NCBI RefSeq assembly: GCF_050947875.1
Contig: NC_134568.1
Coordinates: forward strand, 202,459,729 to 202,523,728
Origin: Dermacentor variabilis
Taxonomy: Eukaryota > Arthropoda > Arachnida > Ixodida > Ixodidae
Length of the DNA stretch: 64,000 nt
Reading direction: 5' to 3'
In this document: positions 43,491-55,154 of the stretch, piece by piece
Position numbering within the stretch: position 1 is the first letter of the stretch
Layout: each line of letters begins with the position of its first letter
The notes under the pieces: generated by a model
Databases searched by the model: none
What the model was told of the DNA's origin: nothing
The model's input: only the letters and a program-made list of their open reading frames with translations
Made by a program: the position numbers and the translations under genes

Positions 43491-44443
43491 GATTTATGTA
43501 AGGCGAGAAATTAAGCGTGACGACAGCAGCAAGACGACGACTACGACGGCGACGGTGATCGCATGACGACTGATCTTTTTTACTTCGGCGAAGACACGTC
43601 ACAACCTTTTCTCTTGCCTGAACCGATCCTGGTGTCGTAGAGTGACGACGCAGCACTGCGAGGAAGGGACTGTTGAATGTGGGCCGATCCCGAAGACTTG
43701 TGCGAGCCTGAAACGGCGTCTGAAAGCGCTGGCTGCCACGAGGGAAGATGGGAAGATACTGGCACGCTCTCGCTTTTATCGGTGACTCGTTGATGTGTGA
43801 CGTAACACACGCGAAACATGGTGATTATAATTTGGGCTTCCGTTCCTGCGCTTGTGGCCAAGAGGAAACTGGCACGCGCGCCTGCGCTCTCCAACGCACG
43901 TGCGCTCGCCCGTGTTGAGCCACGTTGGGCACGCGCCAGTGGTGTCAAAAATTTGGCGTTGGCACTATATGGAGATGTATGCTTGCGAGTGGTGGGCCTT
44001 TCTATTACAGCGAAAGCTGTATATGACTAACGTTCCGTAGTTTTTTCGGCGTCCGGCAACAGATACAGACTTGGCGATTTCTAACAAACCCATACGGGTG
44101 CAGTGCGGCGGCGCAGATGTCAAAATGCGGAACAGATTAGAACGCTGCCCGTGATCAACAGCGTGGCGTCAAGGTTATCGCAGTATATAAGGAGGAGAGG
44201 TATCGGCGCTAAAAACAGCTGAGTTATCGATGGGGCGGGCACGCCTAGTTCGTACACACGAGGAACAACATGCGTACGAGGAGCGCCGGAGGAAACAGCA
44301 ACGAGAATGTAAACGGCGCAGGTGCGAAACAACCACCGACGAAGAACGTTCCCGCGATGCTGAACGAAAACGATAATCGCGAGTCCGGGCACCTCCGAAC
44401 GAGTAACGACGGCAGACTTGCAACACAAAAAATGACAACCCTT
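43491..44443. other. anonymous GC-rich DNA with a TATA-like box
   Basis: A TATATAAGGAGG box lies at about 44183-44194. Downstream, one plus-strand frame is Arg/Glu-rich (EEQHAYEERRRKQQREC then KRRRCETTTDEER). It might be a remnant of a basic N-terminal region of some transposon protein, but I cannot name it. Confidence 0.35.
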
Positions 44444-44542
44444 ACACTCTGTGAAGATGGAATAGCAGCGAAAGCAATTTGCTTTTCGTTTGAGAGCTTT
44501 GACTGTCGTCAGCTTTTGCTGCCATTCCATCTTCACACAGTG
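44444..44542. repeat. inverted repeat next to a LINE 3' end
   Basis: ACTCTGTGAAGATGGAATAG (left, 44444-44475) pairs with CCATTCCATCTTCACACAG (right, 44511-44542). The loop is 35 bp. The LINE tail starts 11 bp further on. Confidence 0.75.
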
Positions 44543-44553
44543 GTATGATTGTT

Positions 44554-45640
44554 GTTTTTTATTTATTTATTTATTGCACCCTCGTGGCTTTACAGCATTG
44601 TAGAGGGGAGGGACATAGAAATAACAATTACAATTGTAAATTTGATAAGGAGCACTTTACATAAAACAGAAAATCAGCAAAAGAAAAGAATGAAAGATAA
44701 TGGCATGTTGTCATAAGGTACATGGAAGGACATGGTGACACACAGGTCATCGCTATGCAGCGCAAAAAAAAAGAAAGAAAGAAAAAGAGAAAAGAAACCC
44801 AGAAAAAATAGAAATAAAAACAAATGCAAACACAAAAAAGAAAAAGACATCAAAAGGACCTGTTAAGTTCTTCGCGGAATATTTATGGGTTAATTATACT
44901 GGTGCTTAAGGCTGGCAGATGATTCCAGTCACGGCAAGTTTTCGGTAGAAATTAGTGTGAATATGTTACCGTGTTTCCTCGAGGAATGTGAACTTTCCAA
45001 TGGTGCACAAGGCGTGAATATATCAAAGGAGCAGACTGTATACAGCACGATTTAAGTACATGATGGTGATGATGGTGATAATAGATCTTTTGGAAAAGGC
45101 AGAGGCGAGATACTTTTCTGCGCATGACAAGGGTGGGGAGATTAAGGCTATTTTTCATGGTAGTTATACTGGATGTTCGATGGTAGGTCGAAAGCATGAA
45201 ATGTGTTGAGCGATTTGGAACTGCTTCGAGCTTGTTGATAAGTGTTACCTGACCGGGGTCCCCTACGGACGAAGCGTATTTCAGCAAAGGACGAACGTAA
45301 GCGATATACAGCTGTTTCTTTAATGATGATAGTGCAAGGGAGAAATTACTTTTTAGGTTACGATTTGGATGTTACGGAATCAATGTGATCAGCCCATGAC
45401 AAAAAGTTAGTAAGGTGTACACCAAGATGCTTGGAAGTTCGAACAAACTTAAGCGGGATTGCGTTCAAGGAATTCGAGTATTTAGGCAAAGGCGTGTGGT
45501 TGCGGGAAGCTCTCATTGTTTTACATTTAGAAATGTTAAGTTCCATTTTCCAGAGCTCACACCAATGCGTAATATTATTAAGGTCTGTTCGAAGGGATTC
45601 GATGTCGGCATCATTAGTAACTTCCCGGTATATGACACAT
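44554..45640 (-). mobile_element. CR1-like LINE 3' half
   Basis: Minus-strand frames read VIYREVTNDADIESLRTDL, CELWKMELNISKCKTM, FVRTSKHLGVHLTNFLSWAD and, after a shift, LLKYASSVGDPGQVTLINKL, STHFMLSTYHRTSSI, SLNLPTLVMRRKVSRLCLFQ. These are the RT palm end, thumb and C-terminal domain of a CR1-like element, similar in layout to the copy at 59.5 kb. The element ends in AATAAATAAATAAATAAA, the tail, near 44571-44554. Sequence upstream of 45640 no longer matches (the FADD box is absent), so it is 5'-truncated there. Stops and frameshifts make it inactive. Confidence 0.75.
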
Positions 45641-47977
45641 TTTGGTCTTTCTAAAGCCGTTCGAGCGATGTATTTAATTTTGCCTGTGTATTGCTCACGT
45701 TCGATGTTATTAGACTCGCTGCAATAAATACCATCCATGAAAAAAGGAAAAAGAGAAGAGAGTGGTGGCTCTATAGTTAGAGCATTCGTAGTGAATGAAT
45801 TGCAGCGCGAACTGACGGGGTCGAGAAGAGAAGGCTGCACAAACATGCGCTGACTTACAACTGCTTTTATTTTCGACAGCGTATGCAATATGCAGCACGC
45901 ACTTGACGCACAAAAAATAAAGAAATGGATTTAGCAATCACGTGCGTGTCGCCTTGTGTCGTCCTCGACAGTTAGCGCGGTTGGTCGTTCACTATGAATG
46001 AGAACCAACTAGCTGTTGCAGAACGGTCGCGCTAGGAGGACGGGGTTCGATTTCATTGGACAGATTTCTTTCAATTCAAGAGACCCGTAAGGATGCAAGA
46101 CAGGAACCCACCTACCTACCTGCCTACCTGCCTGCCGCAAAGTACCTGGAATGAGGCAAGGAATGCTTCGCGTTAAAAACGTAGCGCAGTTGTAGTGTGA
46201 CGCGCTGCAATCACGAAAAGTAACTAGTCGATGGCGAAACCTATGGCCAAAGGAAGCGCAGAAAAAGTAACATCAGAGCTACTTAGGAAGCCCAGGTGAC
46301 AGCAAGGAATGACCTGCAGCATGGCAGACGTTGACATCTCGCCACACGCATCGACCAAAGCTAGATTTACAAGTTAGAAAGATAGTAAGGTCGGGAAATG
46401 GGCGAGTTGGTTAGATAAGGCTACAGCGATCAAAACATAGAGAAAACATTTACAGGCAACATAAAAGCTGGACATTTTTTAAAAACCTACACCCCTGTAT
46501 GCTTATAGATGTTGTCGCAACTTCTCTAGGATCAAAGGTTACTGGAGTCGCCACAGCTTCAAAATTCAAAATAGGCTAACGGTAAGGACTGAGAGCTATT
46601 ATGTTGACCGTTTGACTTTTTATAGAACGTGTCAGCTTTCGGTCTGTTGTCACACCTATACTATTCTACGCACTGGAGGAAGAAAAAAAGGTATTCTTCA
46701 TGGAGTGGCTACTATAAAGCTCCATTTCGTTTCAGTATAGGTATCGCTCCTCGCGAAACATCTGAGCTTATAAGAAAGAAAGCGGAAACAGTTTTCTACG
46801 AGCTCTGACGCCTGCCTATGCCCGACTACTGTCTTGTCCTCGACTACATTTGGGATGTGTACGACAAAAGGTGGTGTGAGGAGTACGCGATTTGGTAGAC
46901 TTGAAAGAAATGTGCACTCGTTTCACGTGTAGAGCTGATGGTGGTTGACTAAGGAATAGATTTCGTTTTGTCGTTATTCCGATACGATATATTTATTTTG
47001 CAACGCCGAAGGTTAACTGTTCAAGGTTTAGTGATATGCGAATTGTTATATGGCCTGCGTGGGAATTATGTGGGTTGTACTGAAAGGCAGAGTCTGGAAA
47101 CAGCAAAGATGACCAACGTCATATTGGTTGGAACGTTATAAAAATGTTATGCCTGAAGGCTTGAATTGTCATTTCATTTCATATTCATAACAAGCCTGTG
47201 TTTGAGGGATTGGGTGGTCAAAAATCCTGAGGCCAATCATGATTTTTGATCAATCACTGGAGAATGCCCGGAATCCCTGCCGTTGCCTACCGGCCTTTGA
47301 ATGCCGGGTACCGTTAAAGTTATCAAGCTATATATGGGTGATCGTGCGCTACAGTTTGAAAGGCCTCAAAAATACGATTAAGTTTAAGGTTTTGCTGGAA
47401 GGGCTCGCTCCCTGGTCGTCTGTGGTGATTAGTGTAGGGCGTTGTGGCATTATTACGGCATCAGCAGTTGACCGCCGTTTCAGAGCAGCTTGCGTCGGAA
47501 CCTGAAGAGGACGGTGCGTCAGCGGGGCCCCTGTGGTGCTGGCTGATACGAGGGAGGCACGCGCCTGCCCTACAAACAAGCGATACGAGTTCGTGCAATA
47601 ATCTGTGTCACACATGGTGATTGATGTCACGAAAGAATGCTGTCGAGTTGAGGCCCTTACTTGAGGGCTTTTTTTCTAGCCTCTTGCTTAAGATAAAAGG
47701 CGCAGCTGGGCTTCTGGGGAACTCCCCTGACTGGTACAACGGTAGGTGTGACAGCCGGCATGTGATCTGTGCGACCGTCTTGCATTCGGTGGTAACATAC
47801 TTGCTGAAGGCGATGTAGATACGCCTGCTTATGAAAATTAATGCTAATGGAATGTGTTGGTGTGCCTTCGTATTGCCAGACGCATAACAGAATAAAAGAA
47901 AGCGATAGAAGAAACCGCGCACATTTATGAAAGGTCCGGAGCGAGAACTACCAAAGTTCTTATTCAAGTTGTGTATA
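45641..47977. other. anonymous DNA
   Basis: The only repeat seen is a short CCTA/CCTG array (about 46108-46136). Around 45960-46060 a GGACGGGGTTCGATTTC block resembles a Pol III B-box but there is no matching A-box. Confidence 0.4.
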
Positions 47978-47979
47978 TA

Positions 47980-48506
47980 CGAGAGTAAATCAAAAGGTAC
48001 AGGCAATTTTGTGTTTTCGCGGTTATAAACGAAGGCTGCGTGAGTCCGACGTCACCATGTGTGCACATGGAGTGACGTTAAAGTAGGAATATGCAACACT
48101 GCCCCATTCAGTCGAGTGTCACGGAGAAAAGGGGTCAAATGTATGGATGCACCACTCCCCGAATGCACCATCCAGGAACAGGGCGCCGCAGTGCGCTTTC
48201 TGTGTTCGGAGTTGGTCCAACCGGTGGGCATCCACAGTAGGTTGTTAGCACTTCCACATCCTCCGTACGGCGCTGATCTGGCGCCATCAAATTTGGGTCA
48301 GATAATGAAGTGCAGCAAGTGGCGCAGACATGACTTCGTGAGCAACCAAACAATTCTGCGTATGGGGAGCTGATTGCACAATGTCAATACCAAAAGTGCA
48401 CTGCTGTACAGGAGGCATATGTAGAAAAAAGTGTCACGTGTAGTTCTTCTTGTGTGTAAGTAGAGGCGTTATGTGACAATTGCCTTTACTTATTTATTTA
48501 CGCTCA
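47980..48506 (+). mobile_element. mariner element with internal deletion, 527 bp
   Basis: The left end CGAGAGTAAATCAAAAGGTA and the minus-strand right end TGAGCGTAAATAAATAAGTA are inverted repeats that continue with AGGCAATT on both sides. TA flanks both ends (47978-47979 and 48507-48508). The interior contains the two ends of a transposase fused by a deletion. This is a non-autonomous, MITE-like mariner derivative. Confidence 0.8.
48142..48373 (+). pseudogene. mariner transposase, N- and C-terminal parts fused
   Basis: From the ATG at 48142 the frame reads MDAPLPECTIQEQGAAVRFL and CSELVQPVGIHSRLL, resembling the N-terminal helix-turn-helix of mariner transposases (EQR..VRFL...G..P.EIH.R). 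It jumps directly to ALPHPPYGADLAPSN, the mariner signature HxPYSPDLAPSD near the third catalytic Asp. A short C-terminus follows. Most of the catalytic domain, including the first two Asp residues, is missing. Family membership is inferred from these two signatures. Confidence 0.75.
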
Positions 48507-48508
48507 TA

Positions 48509-51147
48509 TGTGGTGATAGGCGAAAGACACGTGACTTGGCGTAAGCGCAACAACTTACGAACGAAAACAGAGAGACAAATTCTTACAAAAATCTTACCAA
48601 AGGAAGAGGACTTTGGGAGGCCAGAACAACATAATTTTCGTTCTTCCTTCATTTCGCGTTCGTACAGTTGCAGATTCCTTTTAGCTTGCGCGTAGCACAA
48701 AAAGGCGCTTTCGCGTCAAACCGCTGACTAGCATGTACCTCATTCTCCGTGGCAAAATGCACATATAGGGCAAAGCGACAGGCTCAGATTACCTTGGGTT
48801 TTTGTTGCACGTCGTTTTGTTTTCCTTTAAAGCTAGCAATATATATTGCTGCTAGCAGGCCGTTCGTGCGCCTTGTGTCTGCTGATCTGCTCGTCTATGC
48901 TTTCCGCAGTGGCGTGGAGGTGTCACTTCCTGACTGCTTGCCTGAGAGATGCTCGGACGCCACCTCTTTTTATTGCATACATTTGATCGACTAGAGTGAC
49001 ACCAAGAGTTCCTTTTGTAGCCGGGTCTTGTCGCGTCACAACACGTGTGACTCTCGTCTGGCTTCGAGTCAAAATCAAGAAACTGAAGCTTTCTTGCTCT
49101 GGGGATATTGTAGATTTGAGCCATTTGCGTGGTCTTCGAAACACGTATATTTTTTTTTGTAGGTGCTGTACTTGCTTTGTCGAATTTGCCTTCCGCATAC
49201 GTACAAAGTAATTATCACGCACCTAATACAAGTGATGACGCTTGTTCTTTCTAGCATTCTCGCTAGCATATGCGATTACCAGCAGCCAAAAATAAATCCG
49301 ATAAATTTGCGCGATAAAGGATCCTATTCATATTCCCTTCTTTGCGACATAAGCGTAGAAGCTTTCCTCTGATAAAGACAAGTGTTCTTGTCGAGACGTT
49401 GACTCCCAGCGAGACTCCTTGTTCTACCACTGTTGATCACTTCAAACCTCCATCTTACTGTGAACTTTGGGCTTGTTTGGATGTCGCCATATAGTGTGTA
49501 TCACTTAGGCAGTCACGACAGCACAGCACCACACCGTCGCAGACAGCCTGTAGACAAGAAGATCAACATACTAAGGAACGAGCTGCATCCTTAATTAACA
49601 GGATGCAACTTTGGTCAACGCAGCGAGGTCATTTTGCGGTATCCGTTTCTATATTTTTTTGCGTTACCATGTTCCTCGTTTAATTTTGTGAGCCCAGCTT
49701 TAATTGTATCTGCCTTCTTGGGGCCAGGGGCGGGGGGGATTCGCTTTGAGATTTTGCTGGTCAACATGCTTTCGCCCAGGGCGTCTTGTCATCGGCGTAT
49801 GAAACTCTTGAATTTGAGGTTGGGCGTGCTTTTCTAGTGACAGAAAAAGTGCATTAGGTCAGCGGCGCAGAGGGCACGTGAAACAGACTGCGCAGTGAGG
49901 CACGCGGCGTAATCAAGCGCGAACGTACACCCGCGAGCAGAAGTATACGGACCAGGGATTGCGCGGTAAAACTGATTTTCTCCTCTGCCTGTGAGTGTAA
50001 CTTGAAATTACAGAGTGCAATCCAAACTTGTCGTTGCAAATTTTCTAGTGCGCTCGTCAGTTTCCGTTTGTGGATATTAATTTCGGAGAAATTTTGTTTT
50101 TTAGGCTACCCTGTGGTCCGTATACTTTTGCTCGCGGGTGTACACTGTGATGCTGAAACCAAGAAAACCTTTCGCTGAGGAACGTGGAGGCTTCGCTAAT
50201 TACCAATATACGGCAGCAATCCGGTGTACATGGAGCGATGTACGCCGGAGGGGTTAAAAAAGGACCTAAACGAAAGCGCAGGACTGTCTTCACATGACCT
50301 GCCGCGCAAGTCGTCTTTGGTTGAGGGACTACGTTTCGGATCACACAACGTAGAAGTTGCGTATGCCGGTCTCTTGGAAACTTCTTTTTCTTTTTGTAAA
50401 GCCGCCACGATATTGCCATTAGCTGTATAGAGAAGCACTTGGTAAACCGGAATGTTAGTTTTTGTTAAACTTAACACACGATTAGCATAAAGACGAAGGT
50501 AAGAAGCAAGAAAATTAACTTCGGTTTCGACAGCGGAAGATAGCGCTCTGCTGCCTTACTTTTTTTGCGTTGATGCGTGCTTTGCTGTGCATTTAGATTT
50601 CCACCGGCAAGCGAAGCCTTTTGGTTTAACTCGATGAACCATGTATTGAGCGACCTGACTTCAGAATACTGCATGCTTCCTTATGATCGAGCTGTCGGCC
50701 ACCACCTTCGAGCCTATTCGCGTGCTTGCGCGAGCGCGTCCTTGTTGTTTGCAATTCAGTACAGGTTCCTTCGTGAGAGGCTGATGTTATCCGTCGCCGC
50801 TCATTCGTGAACGCTAGAACCGGTCCTTACTGCATTAGTCGTAGCCTGTGAAAGTGCTCGCCAGCTAGAGCTTCGCCGATATTGGCAGTAGGTGTTAGCC
50901 ACTGCTGGCCCCGTCCCCGTTTTTAACTTTCTTTCTTTTGTTTCATAGTTTGCAGCGAGGCTGCTATAGCCTCTAGTTGGTCGGGATTTTTGTGTCCGTC
51001 AGCAGGGGGGAAAAACGAAAAAAAAAAGCGAAGAAAAAAAACGAAAAAGAAAGTGCATCTCTCCTTTGGAATCAGGCATACAACACACAGCTCACTATTC
51101 ATTTCTGTAAAGAAAAGCGCAAAACAAGCGTCAAAACCGCATGAACC
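48509..51147. other. anonymous DNA
   Basis: No recognised genes. At 50952-50994 lies the second copy of the hairpin repeat seen at 10658-10697 (GCAGCGAGGCTGC then CCTCTAGTTGGTCGG). Confidence 0.4.
50952..50994. repeat. dispersed repeat with GCAGC-GAG-GCTGC hairpin
   Basis: Shares CCTCTAGTTGGTCGG(T/G)ATTTTTGTG with 10674-10697. The hairpin bases differ but pairing is kept (compensatory changes), suggesting the structure matters to the element. Confidence 0.6.
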
Positions 51148-51391
51148 GCGCCGCGGTAGCGCTCAATTGGTAGAGCATCGCACGCGAAATGTGAAAGTTG
51201 TGGGATCGCTCCCCACCTGCGGCAAGTTGTTTTTTCATCCACTTTCATTTCCATTAATTTATCGTTTCTTTAATTCATTTATTAAGTACAAGTAATTTTC
51301 CCTATGTTGTCCTTAGTGTCATTGCTTGTTGGCTTCTTATGATATGACTAATAAAAATGGGGCCCTCGGTTAACACCCTTTCTTCTCGTTC
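51148..51391 (+). mobile_element. tRNA-derived SINE, unit 1 of a tandem pair
   Basis: The head GCGCCGCGGTAGCGCTCAAT then TGGTAGAGCATCGCACG resembles a tRNA with an A-box (with a 2-bp insertion relative to unit 2), and a B-box-like GTTGTGGGATCGCTCCCC follows about 40 bp later. The body has TTTCATCCACTTTCATTTCC, TTTATTAAGTACAAGTAAT, then the tail blocks TTGTCCTTAGTGTCA, CTTCTTATGATATGAC, TAATAAAAATGG and the C/T-rich end. It repeats at 51616 with the same order. Confidence 0.8.
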
Positions 51392-51615
51392 ATTACATAA
51401 CGAGGGTCTCCAAACCGGTCACATTGATGCCTTCAGGTAGCATGTGTTGGTTTATTGACCGGTTGCCTTCACTCAAGAGGATCACGTTCTCGCGACGCCT
51501 GCGGTAGAAAGGATGTTCCACATCCGCCGCCAAGGTTTGTGAGTGGTGACGCTGGCTAACACTCCCAGGGTTCTACTAGGAAACATAAATGCCCAAGAAA
51601 ATGGATGGGGAAACG
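51392..51615 (+). repeat. spacer of the SINE-containing tandem unit
   Basis: This links the two SINE units. It contains CGAGGGTCTCCAAACCGGTC, CACATTGATGCCTTCAGG and GGAAACATAAATGCCCAAG. From memory the same spacer precedes this SINE elsewhere in tick genomes, so the repeating unit would be about 468 bp. Only one complete spacer is present here. Confidence 0.55.
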
Positions 51616-51857
51616 GCGCCGCGGTAGCTCAATTGGTAGAGCATCGCACGCGAAATGCGAAGGTTGTGGGTCGCTCCCCACCTGCAGCAAGTGGTTTTTT
51701 CACCCACTTTCGTTTCCATTAATTTATCGTTTCTTCATTTCATTTATTAAGCACAAGTAATTTCCCATATGTTGTCCTTGGTGTCAGTATTTGTTGACTT
51801 CTCATGATATGACTAGTAAAAATCGGGCCCCTCGGTTAACCTTCTTTCTTCTCGTTC
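51616..51857 (+). mobile_element. tRNA-derived SINE, unit 2 of a tandem pair
   Basis: GCGCCGCGGTAGCTCAATTG then GTAGAGCATCGCACGCGAAA gives an intact tRNA-like A-box. AAGGTTGTGGGTCGCTCCCC is the B-box region, one T short of the ideal GGTTCG form. The body and tail match unit 1 at about 90% by eye. It ends at TTCTCGTTCA, then unique DNA. Confidence 0.8.
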
Positions 51858-54800
51858 AAAACCGCACGATGGATGATAAGGCGCCCGTGAACAATGCAAG
51901 GCACGTTTCTTCTCCCCGCGTGTGTCTCCCGTTAAACATTACGTTTGCATAAACTGTTCCGGTGAGAAAGGGGCAACAACAGCATACGAATCATGGAGTA
52001 ACGCCACCAAACTTCATATATAAAAGAGAAATCTGCCTAGCAACTCGTTCAGTTCATTGCAAGTCCGCTATGGGTCGAACACGCAAAGACTACCGAAGGG
52101 CAGCGTGTATACGATGAGCGTCGAAGAGCGCAAAATCGTAATGCTCAACAACGGTGTGGTGCTAAGACTAGACAGAACAATAAAACATTTCGTATCCCCA
52201 TCGACGGCATTTGAGTGGTTTTCCAACAGCTTCGCCGGCCATCCACTTTCGCAGGGTCGGGATGGCTAGTCAATTTTTTGTACGGCGTAAATATCTTGAA
52301 GGTTTAGAAAATCGCACTTCTTACGCGGAAGATTGGTATTTCTAGGTGTGTAGGTGTGCCCAAATCTGGGGTGCCTGCCACTTGACAGTTCGACGCCGAA
52401 GCACACGTCGCGTACATGAATTTTGTAAACGACGCGGTTGAGTTCATCAAGTGTTCAGGCTTTTTTGTACCCTGTACATATGGCGTATTTGCACATAAAT
52501 AACGCGACCGCGAAAGTAACGTGAGGGGTCATATTCGGGGTCTCAGAAAAAGGAAAAAAAGAACAACTATTATAATGCGAAGTGATGCTGCAAAGAAAGA
52601 GGAATCGGCGCATAAAAGCGGATTATTCATCGTTACTGCGAAGTGCCATAGCAAAATAAAGCAAGAGGTTGAGTGCATGCACAATTTACTCGTCGTCAGG
52701 GCTGACGTCTATGTCACTTTCGGCGATAACGGCGCCGTCCTCCATGCCACCAAAGTTATTGGGCAGGCAGCACTTGAGAAATGCCTGTGACGCAATCGAG
52801 CACGAGAAAGCCTTTCACGCACTGTGCGGTGATCTACCGCGCGACTTGGAAGACCATTGGCTTGACGCGCCTGCACTGCAGCTCCGATCGCCTTGCTCAG
52901 GTTGTGATTAATACGCCGTAACCGCACTAATGCGACATAAGCAGGGTTATAAATGAGGAGAAGACCGCGCTAAATGCACAGTGGCCACTCGCGCGCTCTT
53001 TCGCTATGGTGACTACGCGAAAACAAAAAAAAAAGCGTTATATTCATATCTCGATAGTCACAACGATAGTGACAAAGCCGGAAGATTCGTGTACTATAGC
53101 CATATAAGTTTGTGTATGGCCTGATATCAACATAAACGTCCAGGTTGATACCAGCACTTGTTGCTACGCAGAAGTTCACTTTCTTTACATCTCGTAAAAC
53201 AATACAGCTTTGATTGTGAAGTTGATGGAACTGCTTGCACATATATCTGGCTGCACTAAATGCCAAACTACCTTTAAGTAGGGATATCTCTGTTGCCCGT
53301 CAGCAGCAGCTTTGTACACAGGTGACAGGTGACTTCTGATGTTATTGGTACCGAGCGCACGAAACCGCTTCCAGAGAGGCGATGACGACTGTCACGATGA
53401 TGACGTTGATGATGATGACAAAGTATCTTTTTCGGTGTACGGAAACATGATTTGAATAATTGTAGGCCGTATTCTACGAAGGGCGCCAATTCCACGTGTA
53501 GTTTGATTATTTTACTGAACCAGTGGAATAAAATCGTGCTCGGAATAAAGTAGGTGGTCATTACAGCTGATGTATCGTCCGCTGATTTGTTCGTTTCTGA
53601 AAGTACTGTATGGACTTCTGTAGACGCCTTAGTGCATCTTTCCCGCAGAACATCTCTCTACGCCCTCGAAAACGTTAAAAAATATACGTAGCAAAACCTG
53701 CTTTGCTGCTACATATACCGAATTGATACGCAAACATTTGAAGTGTCTTATTTTCATTTGTGGATGAAGGGAGAAATAGAATGAACAGAACCTTTGTATT
53801 GACTAGTACTACATAGCTATAGTGATAGATCTGAGTATATTGAGATGCGCACACGCTGAAGTTGATATATAACGCGTTCCCGTTTCGCGTCTGTGGTGGA
53901 CGAGGTACAGCTCAAAGGACAAGCGTGGTGGTTCATTTTGTACAAGGGCAGAGCCTGGCGCTAATGCGCTCCCTTGGCAGCCGACGGAGAGCTTTTTCCG
54001 CGCGAGACAGATCGAGACAGCCGGGCCTTTCCTTTTGCTGCGGCCTAGCAACGGACGTGTCCTGATCCCCCTAGTTCGTTGCCGTGCGGTTGCTAGGTGA
54101 CAGGATTCAGGCGAGTGGCTGCTGGGAAGCCCTACTCGCACTTCTGTAAGGAGAGCAAGTGTGTGGAATGCGGGAAAGGAAAGGGGGAGGGGTGGCACAC
54201 GTGTCAAAGCGGGAACAGCTTCACTAAGTCGAGCAATCTCTTTAGAACTTCTTGATGAAGAACAACGAGTTTCTCAGGAAATACACACAGTGAAGGAAGT
54301 CCTCTTTAAAGCACGAGCTAGTTCATGTTGGCTCGTCTAAAGAATGCAAGAATCTGTGACAGCAAGAACGCACGAACATGCGTGCGGCATAGTATTTGGG
54401 CGCTTCTAATCTTTTTGCATTAACCTTAGGCTAGAGCGCCTTAGCTCAGGCCGACTTCTCTGCCTTCTTTCAATTAAATTATCTCTCTCTTGGGCAGTGA
54501 TCTGGAGTACTTCATGACCCCGAGCGCTAAATTCGCAACGCGTTGCGTGAGGGCGTTTCTAACAACTTTCTAACAACAGTAACAACGTTCCGCGAAGCGC
54601 TCGCTGTGCGGAAATCCCGAAGGGGTGGGAAGTTTAATGAACGAGAACAATTGGTCACCTACCCTAAAGTTTTGTACTACTCTCGGTAAGATGACCAATT
54701 TTCCCCTTTCACAAATGCTGTTTTAGGGCCGCCGGTTAAGGGCTGCTTAAGGTAGTGATGTACAGAGTAGCTTTTTACGCTGTTGGTTCGTGGGTTCAGG

Positions 54801-54873
54801 CAGTATGCAGATAACTTTATTGTTCGAAGCAGGGTTCTAGTGTGTGCATTACCGTGTTTTAGTTTCCATTGGA

Positions 54874-54874
<1 letters not shown>
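51858..54874. other. anonymous DNA
   Basis: Only one promoter-like arrangement (52011-52190) and scattered GATGATGA trinucleotides (about 53395-53420) are visible. Confidence 0.4.
52011..52190 (+). promoter_or_regulatory. TATA-Inr-AATAAA arrangement, possible solo LTR
   Basis: CATATATAAAAGAGAA (TATA box at about 52016-52024) is followed about 30 bp later by TTCAGTTC, a fit to the arthropod initiator TCAGT, and AATAAAACATTT about 125 bp beyond. Promoter, start and polyadenylation signal this close together resemble the U3-R-U5 of an LTR. I could not find convincing TG...CA ends or a flanking duplication. Confidence 0.35.
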
Positions 54875-55109
<235 letters not shown>

Positions 55110-55154
55110 CGTGTCCAATGACAATTTTAAGGTATGAATGCTGGTGTACAGAGA

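Noticed and set aside
45060..45087. Poly-His tract (HHHHHH) as a metal-binding motif
   Set aside because: It comes from a GATGGTGATGATGGTGAT simple-sequence patch inside a decayed LINE.
45960..46070. tRNA gene suggested by GGGGTTCGATTTC
   Set aside because: Only a B-box-like block; no A-box or cloverleaf could be drawn.
51148..51230. Functional tRNA gene
   Set aside because: The head is tRNA-like but has an insertion in the A-box arm and a defective B-box, and belongs to a repeated SINE unit with a long non-tRNA body.
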